From NCBI GenBank assembly GCA_019925095.2, contig CM034392.1:8733887-8797886 (forward strand): a stretch of 64,000 nucleotides of DNA. Reading direction: 5' to 3'. Positions 20,971-33,390 of the stretch are shown here, in pieces. A program made the position numbers and the translations under genes. Positions within the stretch are counted from its first letter, which is position 1; each line of letters starts with the position of its first letter. The notes under the pieces were generated by a model that saw only the letters and a program-made list of their open reading frames with translations, made no database searches and was not told the DNA's origin. The stretch is from Dendrolimus kikuchii (lineage: Eukaryota; Arthropoda; Insecta; Lepidoptera; Lasiocampidae).

Positions 20971-22545
20971 CACGTGATATTAGGACTTGCTTGATATGAA
21001 TGTTTTTATGTTTATTAGACATCTGTAGTAGATTTAGATATTTATTATGCCTTTAGTAACATTACTTATTTCGGGTTTAGAGGGATCTTCAGAATTAATA
21101 TATTTTCATCCTTAAAAATTCCGTTGCCCTGCTGAAAATACCCTTTAGTTTTTAAATACATACAATTTTCTCACGTCTATATAAGGTACAGTTATTTTTT
21201 TTTTAACTCACACTACTGAAAGAGAGGAATATGTTATTCTATATAATACCACTCAAACGATGGAGCAGAAATATTACTAAAAAAATTAGTTAACCTACGT
21301 AATTTTAGGATGACAAAGAAACTTATTAAGTCATTAAATTTTAAGTGATTAATTTGGTATTGGTATTATCTTTAAGAACTTTGAAATATTTATTCTTGCA
21401 TAAATGTAGTTGTATACAAATGTTATTCTTAGAAATACGTGGTTCAGTACATTTTACCATTTTCAATGGTGTGCAAGTAACCGGGATCTTAATCATCATT
21501 ATTTAAATAATTAGTTCCTATTTATTTCATTAAGCACCTTTTATGTAACTTGGATAATATTTATTATCTTTATTTATTAATTATATAGATATCTATATTT
21601 TTTTAATAATTATTTCAATCTGTGTATGACAATTATTTAATGTCTTTAATTAAAATATTATTATGAATAGTGTATTGATATTATGTTTCAAATTTGTCAT
21701 CAAGGAATTCGTTTGTGGAATAATATGATTTGTCTATTAATAATTTCTTTAGTCTTGTTTTAAATATGATTTTATTTTTAAAGGTTTTGGTAGTTTACCT
21801 ATTAAATATTGCAGGAGCCATTTCGTAAACACTCTTATCCAACAGAATCATTTAATAAAAGTTGTTTTTTTATTATTATAATCTTATAAAGAAATATTTG
21901 TTGTTTGATGATAGACGTTTATAAGGCGAATGATATGTGTGGTTTATAATAATACTTTATTGTAACAATATAAGATTTTGTGAAATGAAAATTTTTCGCT
22001 AATCGCAAACACTAATCAAGTAAAAAAAGAGTTTATAAAGAAGACAACGAAAAATGACATGTAATGAAATGTAGTACGAGCTTTAGACTGTTAGGTTTTC
22101 GCGGAACAATGGTAGTTCTAAATTATCTTTTTTAATTCTCTAAACTTATGCTTTAGATAGCTTCCTGTCTCTCAGAATAATGAATAGGAAGAATAATAAC
22201 ATGGCTTTGGATTCTAGTCCCGGCAAATACACGAAATGAGAGCGGCGTACATACATTATTTCAGTTTTACTGATTTGATATTTAAGTTATTATTCAAGCA
22301 CATATACTTAATTACCGTTATTGAGACATTAGTTATGCAAATGAATGCATTTTGGTTTGTGGGCCAACGTGTGGTGGATGGTAGTTGTCCCGCATAACAA
22401 TATATGCTAATCGAGGAGTTAGAAGATAGTCCCGCATGATTTAGGTTGAGTATTCACTGCTGGGCTCTTAATCATTTAATGAATACGTTCTCGGTGGTTA
22501 TGTTATAAATTAAAACAGCAGTCTGAATTAGAAATTATATAAGGC
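20971..22545. other. AT-rich intergenic DNA, nothing recognised
   Basis: About 1.6 kb without a long frame, exon-like segment or copy of the families seen elsewhere. 22395-22480 is slightly GC-richer. Confidence 0.45.
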
Positions 22546-22746
22546 TAGAGGTCTCCGCAGACGTTGTCCTGCCCTGAAATAATATAAAACCTAAGACCCG
22601 ATCCAGCGCCATTTATCGGTTCCAATTGTAAATTTAAGCCATCCAGGAGGTCCCTGGACTGAAATACACAAAAAAATCATCAAAACCGTTCCAAAGTTAT
22701 GCGCGTACATACATTTCTACGACCAATTTTTATTTATATAGACGAT
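22546..22746 (+). repeat. Dispersed repeat family F, copy 2
   Basis: GCAGACGTTGTCCTGCCCTG, TCGGTTCCAATTGTAAAT, AAGTTATGCGCGTACATAC and TTTATTTATATAGACG appear in the standard order. Confidence 0.7.
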
Positions 22747-23444
22747 AGATTAGTACATACATCGATACGTTTGATTAGTATTGAACTAGTTCAGCTTTTA
22801 ATTAATGTAATTTGAAGTTGAACGTCCGCAAACTCAGAGATTCAATAGCCGACTTTCTCTTCCCTCAACTAATCCCTGTTATCTATTCCTTCTGTCTGAT
22901 CCCTTTATCCCATTTGCTCGCACCGCTTAGTTTAAAATTCTGTCCTGTCAAATTATTTCGATAACTACCCGCTTTTTCTAACCGCGTTGTCCAATAACCT
23001 TTCCCAGCCTCCATCTTCCATTCCATTATGACTATCCTTGTTATACTTACCGCTTTACGATTCAGTCTGCTGTCGATCCTCGTCGCAAATAGTCTGTTGT
23101 CGACCCTTGTACGACAACCCGCATATCTTTTCCGCCAACAATTGCCTACAAATGCAGTTATACCGCGCCGAGTGTGTACATATAATATCGAAGGCCGCAA
23201 GAAGGAGACCAGAAGATTTGCTGCAAGGCTCACGACATGGTGATCAGCACGGATTGTCAGTGCAGCCTAGAGCCACTTAGGTTAGTCTCCTTTCTATCCA
23301 CTACCAGCAATTCTACCACCGTCATTTAGGATGCGCGTTCTGGGCTGCCGCGTTGACACCATCTTTATTTCAGTCACCATGTATTCTATTGTATAGGCTG
23401 GCAATACATTGATTTTCGGTAAGAGTAAACTAGTAAACAGTAAC
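22747..23444. other. Intergenic DNA with a GC-richer patch
   Basis: 23030-23270 carries overlapping open frames on both strands and an imperfect local repeat (GTCTGCTGTCGATCCTCGTCG, then GTCTGTTGTCGACCCTTGTACG). No domain is visible, so I treat it as old repeat DNA and not as a gene. Confidence 0.35.
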
Positions 23445-23748
23445 CTTTTATCCGTGCAGGGACGGAGAAAGAATACAATTTTACGCGGCCGGGCGGCCTG
23501 TCGTAAGAGGCGACAAAACAACTCAATCAGGTGGTAGGGCCACCCCTGGTCTATAGTATGCCTCCATAACAAACTTGAGTTGTGTCCTGGAATTAGTGGC
23601 CAGGTTCCAGTATCCCTTTATAGAGTAGCAGCACATTTGTAGCACTTTTGGTGTTGAAAATGTCTATAGCCGATGGTAACAGCTTTCCATCAGGTGGGCC
23701 GTCTGCCTCGAACTGCCTGCGTTGAACTCATACAATAATAAAACTAAA
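23445..23748 (+). mobile_element. Family A repeat, full-length copy
   Basis: It runs from TTATCCGTGCAGGGACGG to TACAATAATAAAAC. It has the family marks CGGCCTGTCGTAAGAGGCGA, TGGTCTATAGTATGCC, TTGTGTCCTGGAATTAGTG, GTAGCAGCACATTTGTAGCAC and GATGGTAACAGCTTTCC. The A-rich right end suggests retroposition. No RNA polymerase III boxes are obvious, so it may be a LINE 3' end and not a SINE. Confidence 0.75.
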
Positions 23749-25460
23749 TGTAATAATAGATAGTAATTTTGTAATAGAAACTAAGCATAAATTGTAAAAG
23801 ACTTAACTTGTACTTTACTTGTAGAGAATTAATAGTTATAAATAAAGAAAGCATTAAAAGAGGAAAATAGAAAAATAAAAAAGAAATAAGAATAAAAAAG
23901 ATATAAAATACATAACAAAAGAAAGAATTAGGATGGAGGAGAATAATAAAAATACATTATTACATACAAAAAAAGAAAAAATACATTGGTTTGGCTCCTG
24001 ATGTTGCAAACGACTGCAGACGATGGTAGCCACTTGTCATTAGATAGGTCATCTGCCTCTTTGCCAGTTTAACAATAAAAAGCTTTCCCGGAATAACTTG
24101 ATATTACCTGGAAGAGAAATCTACTTATATAAGGCCGCTCATTATTGATACTACTGTTTTTATTTATTGTTTGATAAGTTTTCCTAAGCAATAGTTTTTT
24201 TTATATAACTAAATTACCTACCCGGAGACTTTAAATATTTTTACGATAAATGTATCCTACCCACATTTCTAGTCTAGAAAGTACGTCTGTACCAAATCTC
24301 ATTACGATTGGTTCAGAGATTTATTTGTAGAAAGTGCGTAAAAAAATAAACCTAGCCGCTTTTTAACCTCTACCTCTATATAAATGTGAGTTTGTTTTAT
24401 TTGTACTTTGTAATTTGTATACACTGTTTTTTCCTTAGAAGATCATTTTCGTACATTCCAAACAGGATTTTTTGCAATGAATTACACTATTTAATGTTGT
24501 TTAAATGTCTCAGACAGCTTAAGCCACATCTAGAATTAAATATTACAGTAAAAAATGTTTGATATCAATTGTCTAAAGACAAAATTTAACTAAAATTTTA
24601 TCTTGTAAGAAAAAACAATGTATAAACTAAAACTGGGATGGACAAGCAATATTTTTTGTCCCAGAAAATGGTCTAACAGTCATTGGGTACAAATTTTTTC
24701 GAAGGCTAAGCCGCGTGAACACTTGGACAGTCGTAATTAATAATATCGGTGTAGATTATTTAATGCTTAGTAATTATTATAATAATATTCATTTTCTTAT
24801 TAAATTACAATATTATAAACGAATACAATAAAGAAAACTTTACCTTACTTTATTAAGTAAACGTAATTTAATAATATTAGTTAAATTCTAAATGTATATA
24901 TAAGTAATGCTTTAAAGAATACTGAGTATAAGTCACCGTTTTTTATGGGTAAGATATATAAGGTGCCCACATGTCTACCTATGTTACCTCGCTATATCGT
25001 CATACTGATCCATTGTGCGAGGTAAGAACCAGCCCTGATCGATGAATCGACGAGGCGTTTTAATAGCTCTTTATAGATTTTATTTAATTAACTTTTACCA
25101 AGCCATAAAATAATAAAAAAGAATATGGTGAATGTGGGTGTTTTATTCATCTGGCTGAACTGAATCTGAAACAAGTTTCATTGATGAAGTTTCGAATACT
25201 ACCCACATAGATATGACAACCAGAAGTTTTAAATCTATTCCCACTAAGCTATTCCCTAATAACAATGTACATGATTATTTACATTAGAAATATTACTGAA
25301 GAGAGCTAGCCACCGGCCAGCAACAGGAAATACACGGAGCTGAGTAGAAAATTTACTGGATCCGTTCCTCCGCGCTCATTATTATTATCTGCTGTGGAGT
25401 GAAATTCTTTCTACTTGAAATGAAATTACCATTATTCTTAAGTAATATAATAATAGTAAA
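23749..25460. other. Intergenic DNA with remnants of repeats
   Basis: 23996-24085 is a decayed family A end (TGTTGCAAACGACTGCAGAC, CAATAAAAAG). 24226-24420 resembles the 3' region of RTE-linked repeats (ACCAAATCTCATTACGATTG, GGTTCAGAGATTTA). No other feature was recognised. Confidence 0.45.
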
Positions 25461-25590
25461 CTTAGATAGATAGAAAGATAGATAACACTATTGCACACCA
25501 AAATAATAATAATAATTTAATAATAATAAAATTAAAGAAATTTCTTAACTAATCTGGCGATGTAGGTGAAATAGGAAAAAGGAGCAACAG
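25461..25590 (-). mobile_element. LINE 3' end, family G, internally deleted
   Basis: GATAGATAGAAAGATAGATA, ACACTATTGCACACCAAAAT, and further right CTTAACTAATCTGGCGATGT and AGGTGAAATAGG. The stem-loop region seen at 5004 is missing. Confidence 0.65.
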
Positions 25591-26145
25591 ATACATAAAT
25601 ATTTATTACTTGTACTTGCCATAGACTAGTTTAAGATATAATTTCTTCTTATTTCTTTCTTTGTTGCGTTCATGTTTTATTCTGTAATACGATCTCAAAA
25701 TATTAGTGATTGACCAAAATTTTATTGTAAAAATATTAATAGGTAGTTAGCAGTTTGTTCTCAATGAAGGGCTCTGTAGATGTAACAAACGCCTCCTGTT
25801 TACGTAATTTCGCTACGGAACTAAATGTTATAAACTACCAAACTGATTTTGTGACAAATTTTCTTTCAAAGTATTTCAGAAACTCTACCACTGAGATATA
25901 TTAAGTATAGTTCACCTTATAGTTTAAAAGTTAGAGGGGAGATACGATTTTCATGACTTTGAGAACTAATAACTCGTTAAAAAAGTTACTAAGGAACATT
26001 GCCTATGTTTGTTTCAATATCTGACTAAACATACTTAATACAACTATGTATACACCAAAAAAAATCCAAGCCTCAGGTTACATGTATGGCGATCACCCTT
26101 AATCTTTACTCTTTTCGCGGTTTTACTAAAGTACTGTATATTAGC
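25591..26145. other. Intergenic DNA, nothing recognised
   Basis: No gene or repeat was recognised. Confidence 0.45.
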
Positions 26146-26280
26146 TCGTCGTCGTCAGCCAATCGTTGTCCACTGCTGGATGTAGGCCTCCCCAAGTTTG
26201 CAACACCTATCCCGGTCCTCCGCTGTTCTCATACAGCCCCCACCGGGGCTGGATGTATATTGGCTATAGAATATGAGAGA
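26146..26280 (-). pseudogene. RTE LINE 3' end scrap
   Basis: The + strand reads TCGTCGTCAGCCAATCGTTG, TCCACTGCTGGATGTAGGCC, CCCAAGTTTGC and CCCGGTCCTCCGCTG. This is the complement of the region around the stop codon of the RTE-type ORF also seen at 42540 (reverse) and 40110 (forward). The open frame 26086-26436 runs into unrelated sequence and is not a gene. Confidence 0.65.
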
Positions 26281-26620
26281 GAACTATTTTCTACAAAAAA
26301 TCATATAGATTATAAACCCAGTATTTCAAGAGCAATTACTGTGGTATACAATAACAAACAGACAGACGGAAAAGACGATTTCATAAGAGTTAAGTTTTTT
26401 GTAAAGGCCTATAGAAGCCTAAAACATACCTTGTAGTGTATTTTTTGCTAATTTCGTTTATATTTTTATACTGAAATAGAGGGATAAAAATCGGATAAGT
26501 TCATATAATTCCACGCACAATGTAGGGGTCCGTATGTTGAAATTCTAAAGTAGGGGATATCATGAAACTATAGTTGTAGTAAATACTCATATAATATTGT
26601 TATAATTTAATAGATTATAT
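26281..26620. other. Intergenic DNA, nothing recognised
   Basis: No feature was recognised. Confidence 0.4.
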
Positions 26621-26870
26621 GAAGCATAACATAACATTATAACATAACATAAAATTCTTTATTTCCTCTTTAAGTACACTGTAAAACTTAAAACTAGTAA
26701 CAACATTAAGTAATAGGCTGATGCCTGAATTAGGTTAAAAAGAAACCTGTAGGTACCTGATGTAAGGCTAATTAAGAGAAAAAAGAAAAAAAATGCTAGT
26801 ATAATTATTATAAGTAATTGTGTTAGTGTTAGTCCTTCAAATGTTTAGGTGTGGTGTGTTGTCTGATTAT
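26621..26870 (-). mobile_element. LINE 3' tail with AACAT repeats
   Basis: (AACAT)n units at 26623-26652 precede AAAATTCTTTATTTCC and GTACACTGTAAAACTTAAAAC. A pentanucleotide tail next to CTTTATT is typical of LINE 3' ends read in antisense. Only the 3' UTR is present. Confidence 0.5.
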
Positions 26871-27454
26871 CTTTAATTCCGCATAAGTGATGCAAGAATA
26901 TGTATGTGTGATAAATGAGAGTAAATGAGTCAGGGAATGTTAAGATCCATGTATTGTGTCAACAGTGTCAGGTAATCGTGAAGGAGATTAGGAAATAACA
27001 TTGGTGGTGGAAAACAGTATTGTTATTTAGCAATATACAAGAGGTCTTCAGTGGACTGATAGTAAATAGTTTTTAGGAAGCTAGTAATTTTTGCTTTGCA
27101 AGTATATTTTTTTTGGGGTTATATGTTTAATAAATTATTGTTTTTATTGTAGAGGAAGTCACCGAGAAAGCAAAACAAATTTTGTGTGCGACTGGTACGG
27201 AATAAAGGAGTATATAAACAACTAGTTCACGCCATTTATCTATAGCAATAGCCTGATGAAAAGGGAGAAGAGAGCGTTTTTGAAGTAAAATGTGCAAGAT
27301 GAAGATTTGCCTGAGCGTCATACAATCCCATTCTTTATACAGTTTATCGGTAGGATAATCTACACATATAATAAAACTGTAGAGGTCGAATTTCTGTACA
27401 ATGAAAAAAAATGCTAAAAACCGAGGCAGGGGGATGTAAGAAGTGAAATAGAAC
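26871..27454. other. Intergenic DNA, nothing recognised
   Basis: No feature was recognised. Confidence 0.4.
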
Positions 27455-27812
27455 TAATTTAGATTATTTTCAAATTTTTTGTTTCTCTGTTTGTCTGTTT
27501 GTACGGGCTAATCTCCGAAACTACGGGACCGATTTAAATGAAATTTTTATGGTGGTAGCTTATATCCCTGGTCAACATATAGGATACTTTTGCACCCGAA
27601 AAATTAAAGGGTTCCCGTGGGATAGTTAAAAAACTTTAATCACCTAAACAGCTTATTATACCAGCCAACCAACCTATTTGTCCATGTTCCGAATCAGTTT
27701 ACGTTGAATGTCGTCTATAAAGAAGCATTATAAGGTATTGCGATCTATAAAATTTTAATTGAAGGCATAATAAATACCACGTGGACGAAGTCGCGGGCAT
27801 CAGCTAGTTAAA
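27455..27812 (-). repeat. RTE-linked 3' repeat with GCCCGCGACTTCGTCC motif
   Basis: On the minus strand the block begins ACTAGCTGATGCCCGCGACT followed by TCGTCCACGTGG. It ends near TTTGTCTGTTTGTACGG, with a decayed middle (GGTTCCCGTGGGATAG on +). The opening motif is shared with 52080-52100 and is a recurrent lepidopteran 3' repeat. Confidence 0.65.
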
Positions 27813-29671
27813 CTATATAAATAATTGTATACTATGTTTATACATAGTCCACTTCAGCAGTTATGAAAATAAGTAGTTGTATTGCTATGAAAACCTTGTT
27901 CCCCCGAGTATTCGCTGTTTAAAGATGGCGTCTCTTAAAATTCCGACCGTTTACGGAAATAAAAACGGCTAGTGTTTGTTGGAGACCAGTAAAGGTCAAA
28001 GCCAAGTGTAAATTCGATGATTGGAATTGTGTATATATGTGGAAAGTGAAATAAAGTGTTGATATCGTTCACTGTATTTTTTGAAGCTCGGCGTCCCATA
28101 CGTAGAGATAACAAACATTCATTGTTTATACCAAAATGGTTACGGAACCCTGAAAATAGTAACCTTGCTCATTCAAGCTATATGTAGAAAGTTGGTTACA
28201 AAAACATATCTGCAAGCAGCTTTCACTAAGAATCTACTTAAAATATATATTCTAAGCGATAAACAAAATCTGCGAAAAATGTAAGCCAGGCGTCGTTGAA
28301 AGGGCTTTTTCTCTACAAAGATAAGGAGTAAGAACATAAGTCTGTCTTGTTAGGTAAGGGTTTGATCAGCGTGACTCAAAAAGGAATCCGATATTTTTTC
28401 GCGTCTGTCAAAGGATCTTTTTTATTTAAGATGATATGCCCCGTTTTTAGTGCTCTGTATATTTGTAGTTTTTTAATAATAAACATTCTCTTATATATCT
28501 AATAAACTTTTCTCGGCAGTGTTCGTCAACTTTAGTTTATTGTGTTACTTAGAAGTGTTTTGTCTCTCTCCGGTGTTCTACGGGGCCTATGCTGTCTTAT
28601 AAAATTTTCAAATGTCTTATTCATTACTTTTATTATTTAAATGCTTATAATGATTAAGTATCTGTATGAAGTATTGTTATACCGAATAATATATTTTGAA
28701 TGCCAATACTAATAGTAATTTTAACAACAGTTTTTATACCAATATTTGAGCATTTTTTTATTTAGTCTATTAAATTTTATTAGTAGTACTTATCTATTTG
28801 CTTTTACGTTTTTAATCCTGTTAAATATAACAGATTTGAATTTATTAGTGCGTTATATCTTTTGACCAAATGTAAATTCGACATTATAATTAGTTTAGCA
28901 TTCGTTCATTATTATAGTGGTTTAGTATTTTTATATACGAACAATTTGAATAAATAAAGAGGACTTAAAAATCTGGTTAGAATCATGAAATTGAAAAAAG
29001 AAATTTTTTTACTTGACTCGTTTCTTTTGCTCAGAAGAAACGAGTCAACTAAAAGTCCGGTTAATTCATAAGCTTTATAAGCATAAAGAGCATGACCTAA
29101 CCTGCCTTAAGTTTTAAAGATTCTAAATAGTAATCAGCCAAAGCTTTGACCCGGAATACAAGCTAGCTCCGTGTTGATTTTGATTTCAATTTATTCAGTA
29201 GTTCCCACATGATGCTCTAATAGACAGACAGAAAAAACCTCTATTCCACATTTTTAAATTCATTGTCCAACGCCAACCACTAACAAATTTATTATATTAT
29301 AAATATAGTATTTTCTACATTTTATATCTTTAAATCTGCCAGAGAATGGAGCTTTTCAGTAATTTTGCTAGTCTAAAGTGCATATTCTTATTTTCACCAC
29401 GTGCTGACGATGAAACAAAACATTAAATGAAATTTACAGTGGATTTCAGTTGTCATGACCTCGTTTGTAAATACTTTTTGTTTAAAGCCACGTAATATTT
29501 AAGTCACTTGTATTTAAAGTATACTTTTAGAGGTAAATTATTTGGTTATAACGATTTCGTATGTAACGTCGATTTCGAGTGTAGCGATTAGTTTTAATGA
29601 TTTTTGTAAGTTGCTAGCAATCAGTTGCAGATATTGCATCCGAGCTAACACACAAATGTTCATTTATAGAA
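27813..29671. other. AT-rich intergenic DNA, nothing certain
   Basis: A 67-codon frame at 28081-28284 has no recognisable motif. At 29005-29054 GACTCGTTTCTT pairs with AAGAAACGAGTC across a short loop (a 12-bp stem with CTTTTGCTCAG between). Nothing else was seen. Confidence 0.4.
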
Positions 29672-30062
29672 AACTAGCTGACCCGGCGACCTTCGTATCG
29701 CCATATTTTCTGAATTCTTAAAAGACTTTGTTCCATGACACAAAAACAAAATCACCAAAATCGGTCCTGGAGATTAGGAGAATTCTAGAACCCGATCTCA
29801 GCGCCACCTACCGGTTCTAATTGTGAATCTAAACCAACCAGGAACCCACTCAAACATACAAAAACAAAATCACCAAAATCGGTCCAGGTGATTAGGAGGA
29901 TAATAGAACGCGATCTCAACGCCACCTGTCGGTTCCAATTGTGAACATAAACCATCGGGGAATCCACTCAAATACACACCAAAAATTTCATCACAATCGC
30001 TTAAGTCGTTCTGAAGTTATGCGCATACATACATTTCTACGTTTCATTTTTATATATATAAG
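29672..30062 (+). repeat. Family F copy with an internal ~118-bp duplication
   Basis: It begins CTAGCTGACCCGGCGACCTT. The segment starting CAAAAACAAAATCACC at 29741 recurs at 29859, followed in both by ATCGGTCC, GATTAGGAG, TAGAAC(C/G)CGATCTCA, CGCCACCT and CGGTTC(T/C)AATTGTGAA. The copy ends with GTTATGCGCATACATAC and TATATATATAAGA. Confidence 0.75.
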
Positions 30063-30195
30063 ATTATAACTTTATTTATTATCCTTTGTTTACATCCACA
30101 AATAGTCAGCAGAAACGTTTGTACAATAATGTAAATAATACAATTTAATATCACAGTTTTTTTTAACGTAAATTTAAATTGTGTACCTATAGTAT

Positions 30196-30680
30196 TGTTA
30201 CAACTCAAGTCTCAAAATCCACCTGCTTATCTGAAAAAAAACACATTTTATTACCTGTCGGCCTTTGAACTAATTGTAATTCTTTTATGGTCGTCTTCTT
30301 TTGTTTACTTATTTATTGGCATACGTTTCTAGAGAACAGCCCATTGTTTTATTGTACTTATTCATGGCCGCTTACGGCCGACTCATTAGCCAGGTGTTTC
30401 GGATTACGTCAACTACGACACGGGCACACTGCATTTGTGCAGTATAAAACGATGGCCTGATTGAGGGAGGAGGCAGTACGATCAAGGAGTGACGTGTGTA
30501 CATTCGGGGTTCTAATAGTGATGGACTTTCCGAGTTTTATTGAATTATGACCTACTGCATTACGTTTGAATTTGTTGTATTCGGTTATATTTGTACCTGT
30601 GTTATACGTGTTTGTAGAGTTCTAATAAACTCTATAATAATTCTAACTGCATTTTAATTTGAGTCTCTCAACTCGTAACA
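30196..30680 (+). mobile_element. Solo LTR, copy 1 (~485 bp)
   Basis: It opens TGTTACAAC and closes CTCGTAACA, the short inverted ends expected of an LTR. Inside are a TATA-type promoter in TGCAGTATAAAACGATGG (TATAAA at 30443-30448) and AATAAACTC near 30623 as a polyadenylation signal. Copies lie at 53820-54316 and, reversed, at 41636-42136. No gag or pol sequence lies next to any of them, so these are recombination products of a single LTR-retrotransposon family. The 4-5 bp flanks do not match clearly. Confidence 0.8.
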
Positions 30681-31669
30681 GTCTTATTAAAGTAAACATT
30701 AGGCAATATAAGGAGCATTGCAAGATTGCATTGTCTGGCAATAAATATTGTTTTCTTTCTTATTACCTACATATAAGTATAAATATAGCGCCGAAATAAT
30801 AATGGCCCCTTCATCGTTGCTATAACCGAAATTCACTGTATTTACATATGCATGATGATAAAACTTGGAGAACGAAATTATTAATGCATGAAATCCACCA
30901 TGGGGAACTGAATATACTCTCTGTTCTCTTGAAATCTACATATTCGGTTAACACATCAACGAAAGAAACATTCAAGAACAGACATTATTTTAGAACTCTA
31001 GAAGGAAAAATTAATGAAGTGTTGCAGATATATATCCAAAGGAAAGTGAAACTCAACGTCAAATCGATTCAATATCGCATAATGTAAGAAAAAGAGGTAT
31101 GCATATGTTCAACAACCGTCTTGCACTTAACCTTCTACGAATAATGCATGTTTTTAAACTTTAAATCATTAAATGTTTTCTAAACAACCACTCAGACGTG
31201 GATAAAACGATAATTTGAACAAACATTTTGTTAACAATACATTCAATAGATATATATTGAGCTATTGAAAATTACAAGATGCCTCCTTGTATCAGAAAAT
31301 CTCCTTGTATTCTGTACAATACTTAAGTGTTTATTTTAGTTATTTCGCTTATTATATGAACGAGAACCTGTACAATAAGTTTTTTTAAGTGGAACAATTG
31401 TGCTGCTTGAATAAGTTTACCTAATAGAAGTTTTGTGCTTCAACTTTACTGCTTATTGTTTGATTGTATTATTGTTTCTTATTTTAATACTGAGTGTATC
31501 CAATATCATATTGCAGAACCTAAGTTTGATTATTTTTAAAGCCAAAAGGAAATATGCAGAATTATTTTCATATTTTAATGGGTTGTTTACTTATCTGACT
31601 AAGTCCGGGTTTTTATACTTTACTATTGATTCATTTGCTTTACTAATGGTTAAAATTTGATCTAAATTG
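30681..31669. other. AT-rich intergenic DNA
   Basis: A 79-codon frame with an ATG at 30848 ends at 31087 and a 75-codon hydrophobic frame lies at 31433-31660. Neither resembles a known domain, and both are short enough to occur by chance at this base composition. Confidence 0.4.
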
Positions 31670-31830
31670 TAATATGTTCCGGCATTAGTGACCAGGTTCC
31701 AGATTCACTTAAGAGAGTAGCAGCGCATTTGTAGCACCTTTGGTGTTGCAAATGTCTATAGGCGATGGTAACCGCTTTCCATCCAGTGGGCCATCTGCCT
31801 GTCTGCTGAACTTCTGCAATAAAAATACAA
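31670..31830 (+). mobile_element. Family A repeat, 3' half
   Basis: It starts inside the family at TTCCGGCATTAGTGACCAGG and ends CTGAACTTCTGCAATAAAAA, so it is 5'-truncated. A purine-rich run (AGAGAGAAAGAGAAAGAAG) follows at 31855-31880. Confidence 0.75.
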
Positions 31831-31994
31831 AAATATATCACTTTTCTACCAAGAGAGAAGAGAGAGAAAGAGAAAGAAGTAAAGACATTCGAACACGGCA
31901 TAACCACACAATCGTCGTCTGAATGTCGTTTGAATAATTGGATGCTGAAATACGAAAATATTTGAATTGGAGTTTCACGTTCATAAGCACAATA

Positions 31995-32200
31995 CCCTTT
32001 TTCTTTGTTTTTGATAACGCAGGAGTGATGTCTTTGGACACCATCTTCAGGCCCTTCGGGGAAACGGTCGAAATTCAGCCATAAGGCCTGCATCGACGGT
32101 GCGTGGGACTCTCAGCGACTGGTTCTCCACGCTCGTTTCTAAAACGAAGCTGTCCCGAGAAACGGCCGCCGAACTACCCACTAAGTGTGCCCTAGGAGGA
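31995..32200 (-). mobile_element. Family E LINE-type 3' end
   Basis: TTTTTGATAACGCAGGAGTG marks the same antisense 3' border (TGCGTTATC followed by As) as at 12289 and 3570. Downstream the + strand reads CAGGCCCTTCGGGGAAACGG and GCCGAACTACCCACTAAGTG. Confidence 0.55.
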
Positions 32201-32207
32201 AGAGGAA

Positions 32208-32290
32208 CTAAACTGAAACTAAGTTAAAACTGAACTGAAACTGAACTACAACTGAACTAAAACTGGACTAAACTGAACTAAAAACATATA
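32208..32290. repeat. Irregular AACTGA-rich simple repeat
   Basis: Variants of AACTGAACT, AAACTGAAACT and AACTAAAACT follow one another for about 80 bases. The copies are too diverged to count exactly. Confidence 0.75.
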
Positions 32291-33289
32291 TGCCAAAATA
32301 TCCCTAAACTAAGAACGGGTCCCACCAGTGTACCTATCAAATACACTGCTCAGTGACAGTCGTCTAGTGAGAACTAAAAATAAACCCAAAATAATAAATA
32401 ATAATAAAAGTAAAAAGTTGGGTGGTGTTTTTTGGACAATGTTTTGATATTGTACGTAGGTTATTTATATATACATATTTTTTAAATTGCATTTATGTAA
32501 TTTAAAAAATACCACTTTTTTATATACGATGAGTAAACCAGAGTGCGTGCTCTTTGTCAAATTTAATAAATCCTCATCCCATAGATTAGTCCTCCCATAG
32601 TTATACATAAGATATACAAGCAGAAAGACTAACCGCAGCAATTTCGAGTGTTGGGTTTGTTGACTGGCCACGGAAATTACCTTTGTTCCGCTACCTTCCC
32701 AGTAGGGCCTCATCGTGCCCGGCTTACTTAATGTATTTTAAATGAACGAATCAATTATGCATTAACAGGAAACGATGCTATGTTAAAATGAAAGGGGAAA
32801 ATTCGGTTACAATTTAAGTACGCAATGAAAATCTAATGTTTCTGAATTCTATATTTATGTGCTAATTTTTTATTTTTTATTATTATTAACAACTCTACGG
32901 AAACTAGTTCCGTACCCTTTTTTTACAATTAAATTTAAGAAAAAGTTTAGAAGTTGTACATGCTATTTGTTACTTTTGTTATTTGTGTATGACATATAAT
33001 GAATGTATGTTTGTGTTGTAGTGTACCTTAAGAATAACTTATTATATTATGTGACAATTAATAACTCTAACATTAGTAGTCTATTGGTAGCTATGTGAAA
33101 TGCCCGTCTACCCAGATATCATCATCCTGCTTATTTCTTCTGCCAAACAGTTTCGCTTTGTTCCTTAAAGAAGGGAAGGATATAAACTAAGTAAGTAATA
33201 TCTTAAAATGTGCAACACATTTATATCGAAACAATGTCTACTGGTGTTAATAAGTGGCTCGTCTGTTAGTTTCAATATGTGTATAAAAC
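32291..33289. other. Intergenic DNA, nothing recognised
   Basis: No gene or family member was recognised. Confidence 0.4.
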
Positions 33290-33390
33290 ACAGAGGTGCT
33301 TACATGGTATCGTACTGATATCACACCTATCGAGCTGGCCTTAAGAGCTGTAAAGAAAATAATGATTTTAGCATGGCTCTACCACGTAAC
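33290..33390 (-). repeat. Family D head, reversed
   Basis: The minus strand reads ACGTGGTAGAGCCATGC, CCAGCTCGATAGGTGTGATA, matching the first ~100 bases of the copies at 3378, 12180 and 53040. Confidence 0.55.

Noticed and set aside
23028..23572. Frames of 71-116 codons on both strands
   Set aside because: GC-richer DNA with few stops; no domain, no splice context, and frames overlap in both directions.
30848..31087. 79-codon ATG frame ending near a GTAAG word
   Set aside because: The possible donor is inviting, but there is no partner exon, promoter or recognisable sequence; chance is likely in this AT-rich region.
31662..32093. 143-codon minus-strand frame
   Set aside because: It crosses a family A fragment, a purine run and a family E end; the product is an artefact of joined repeats.
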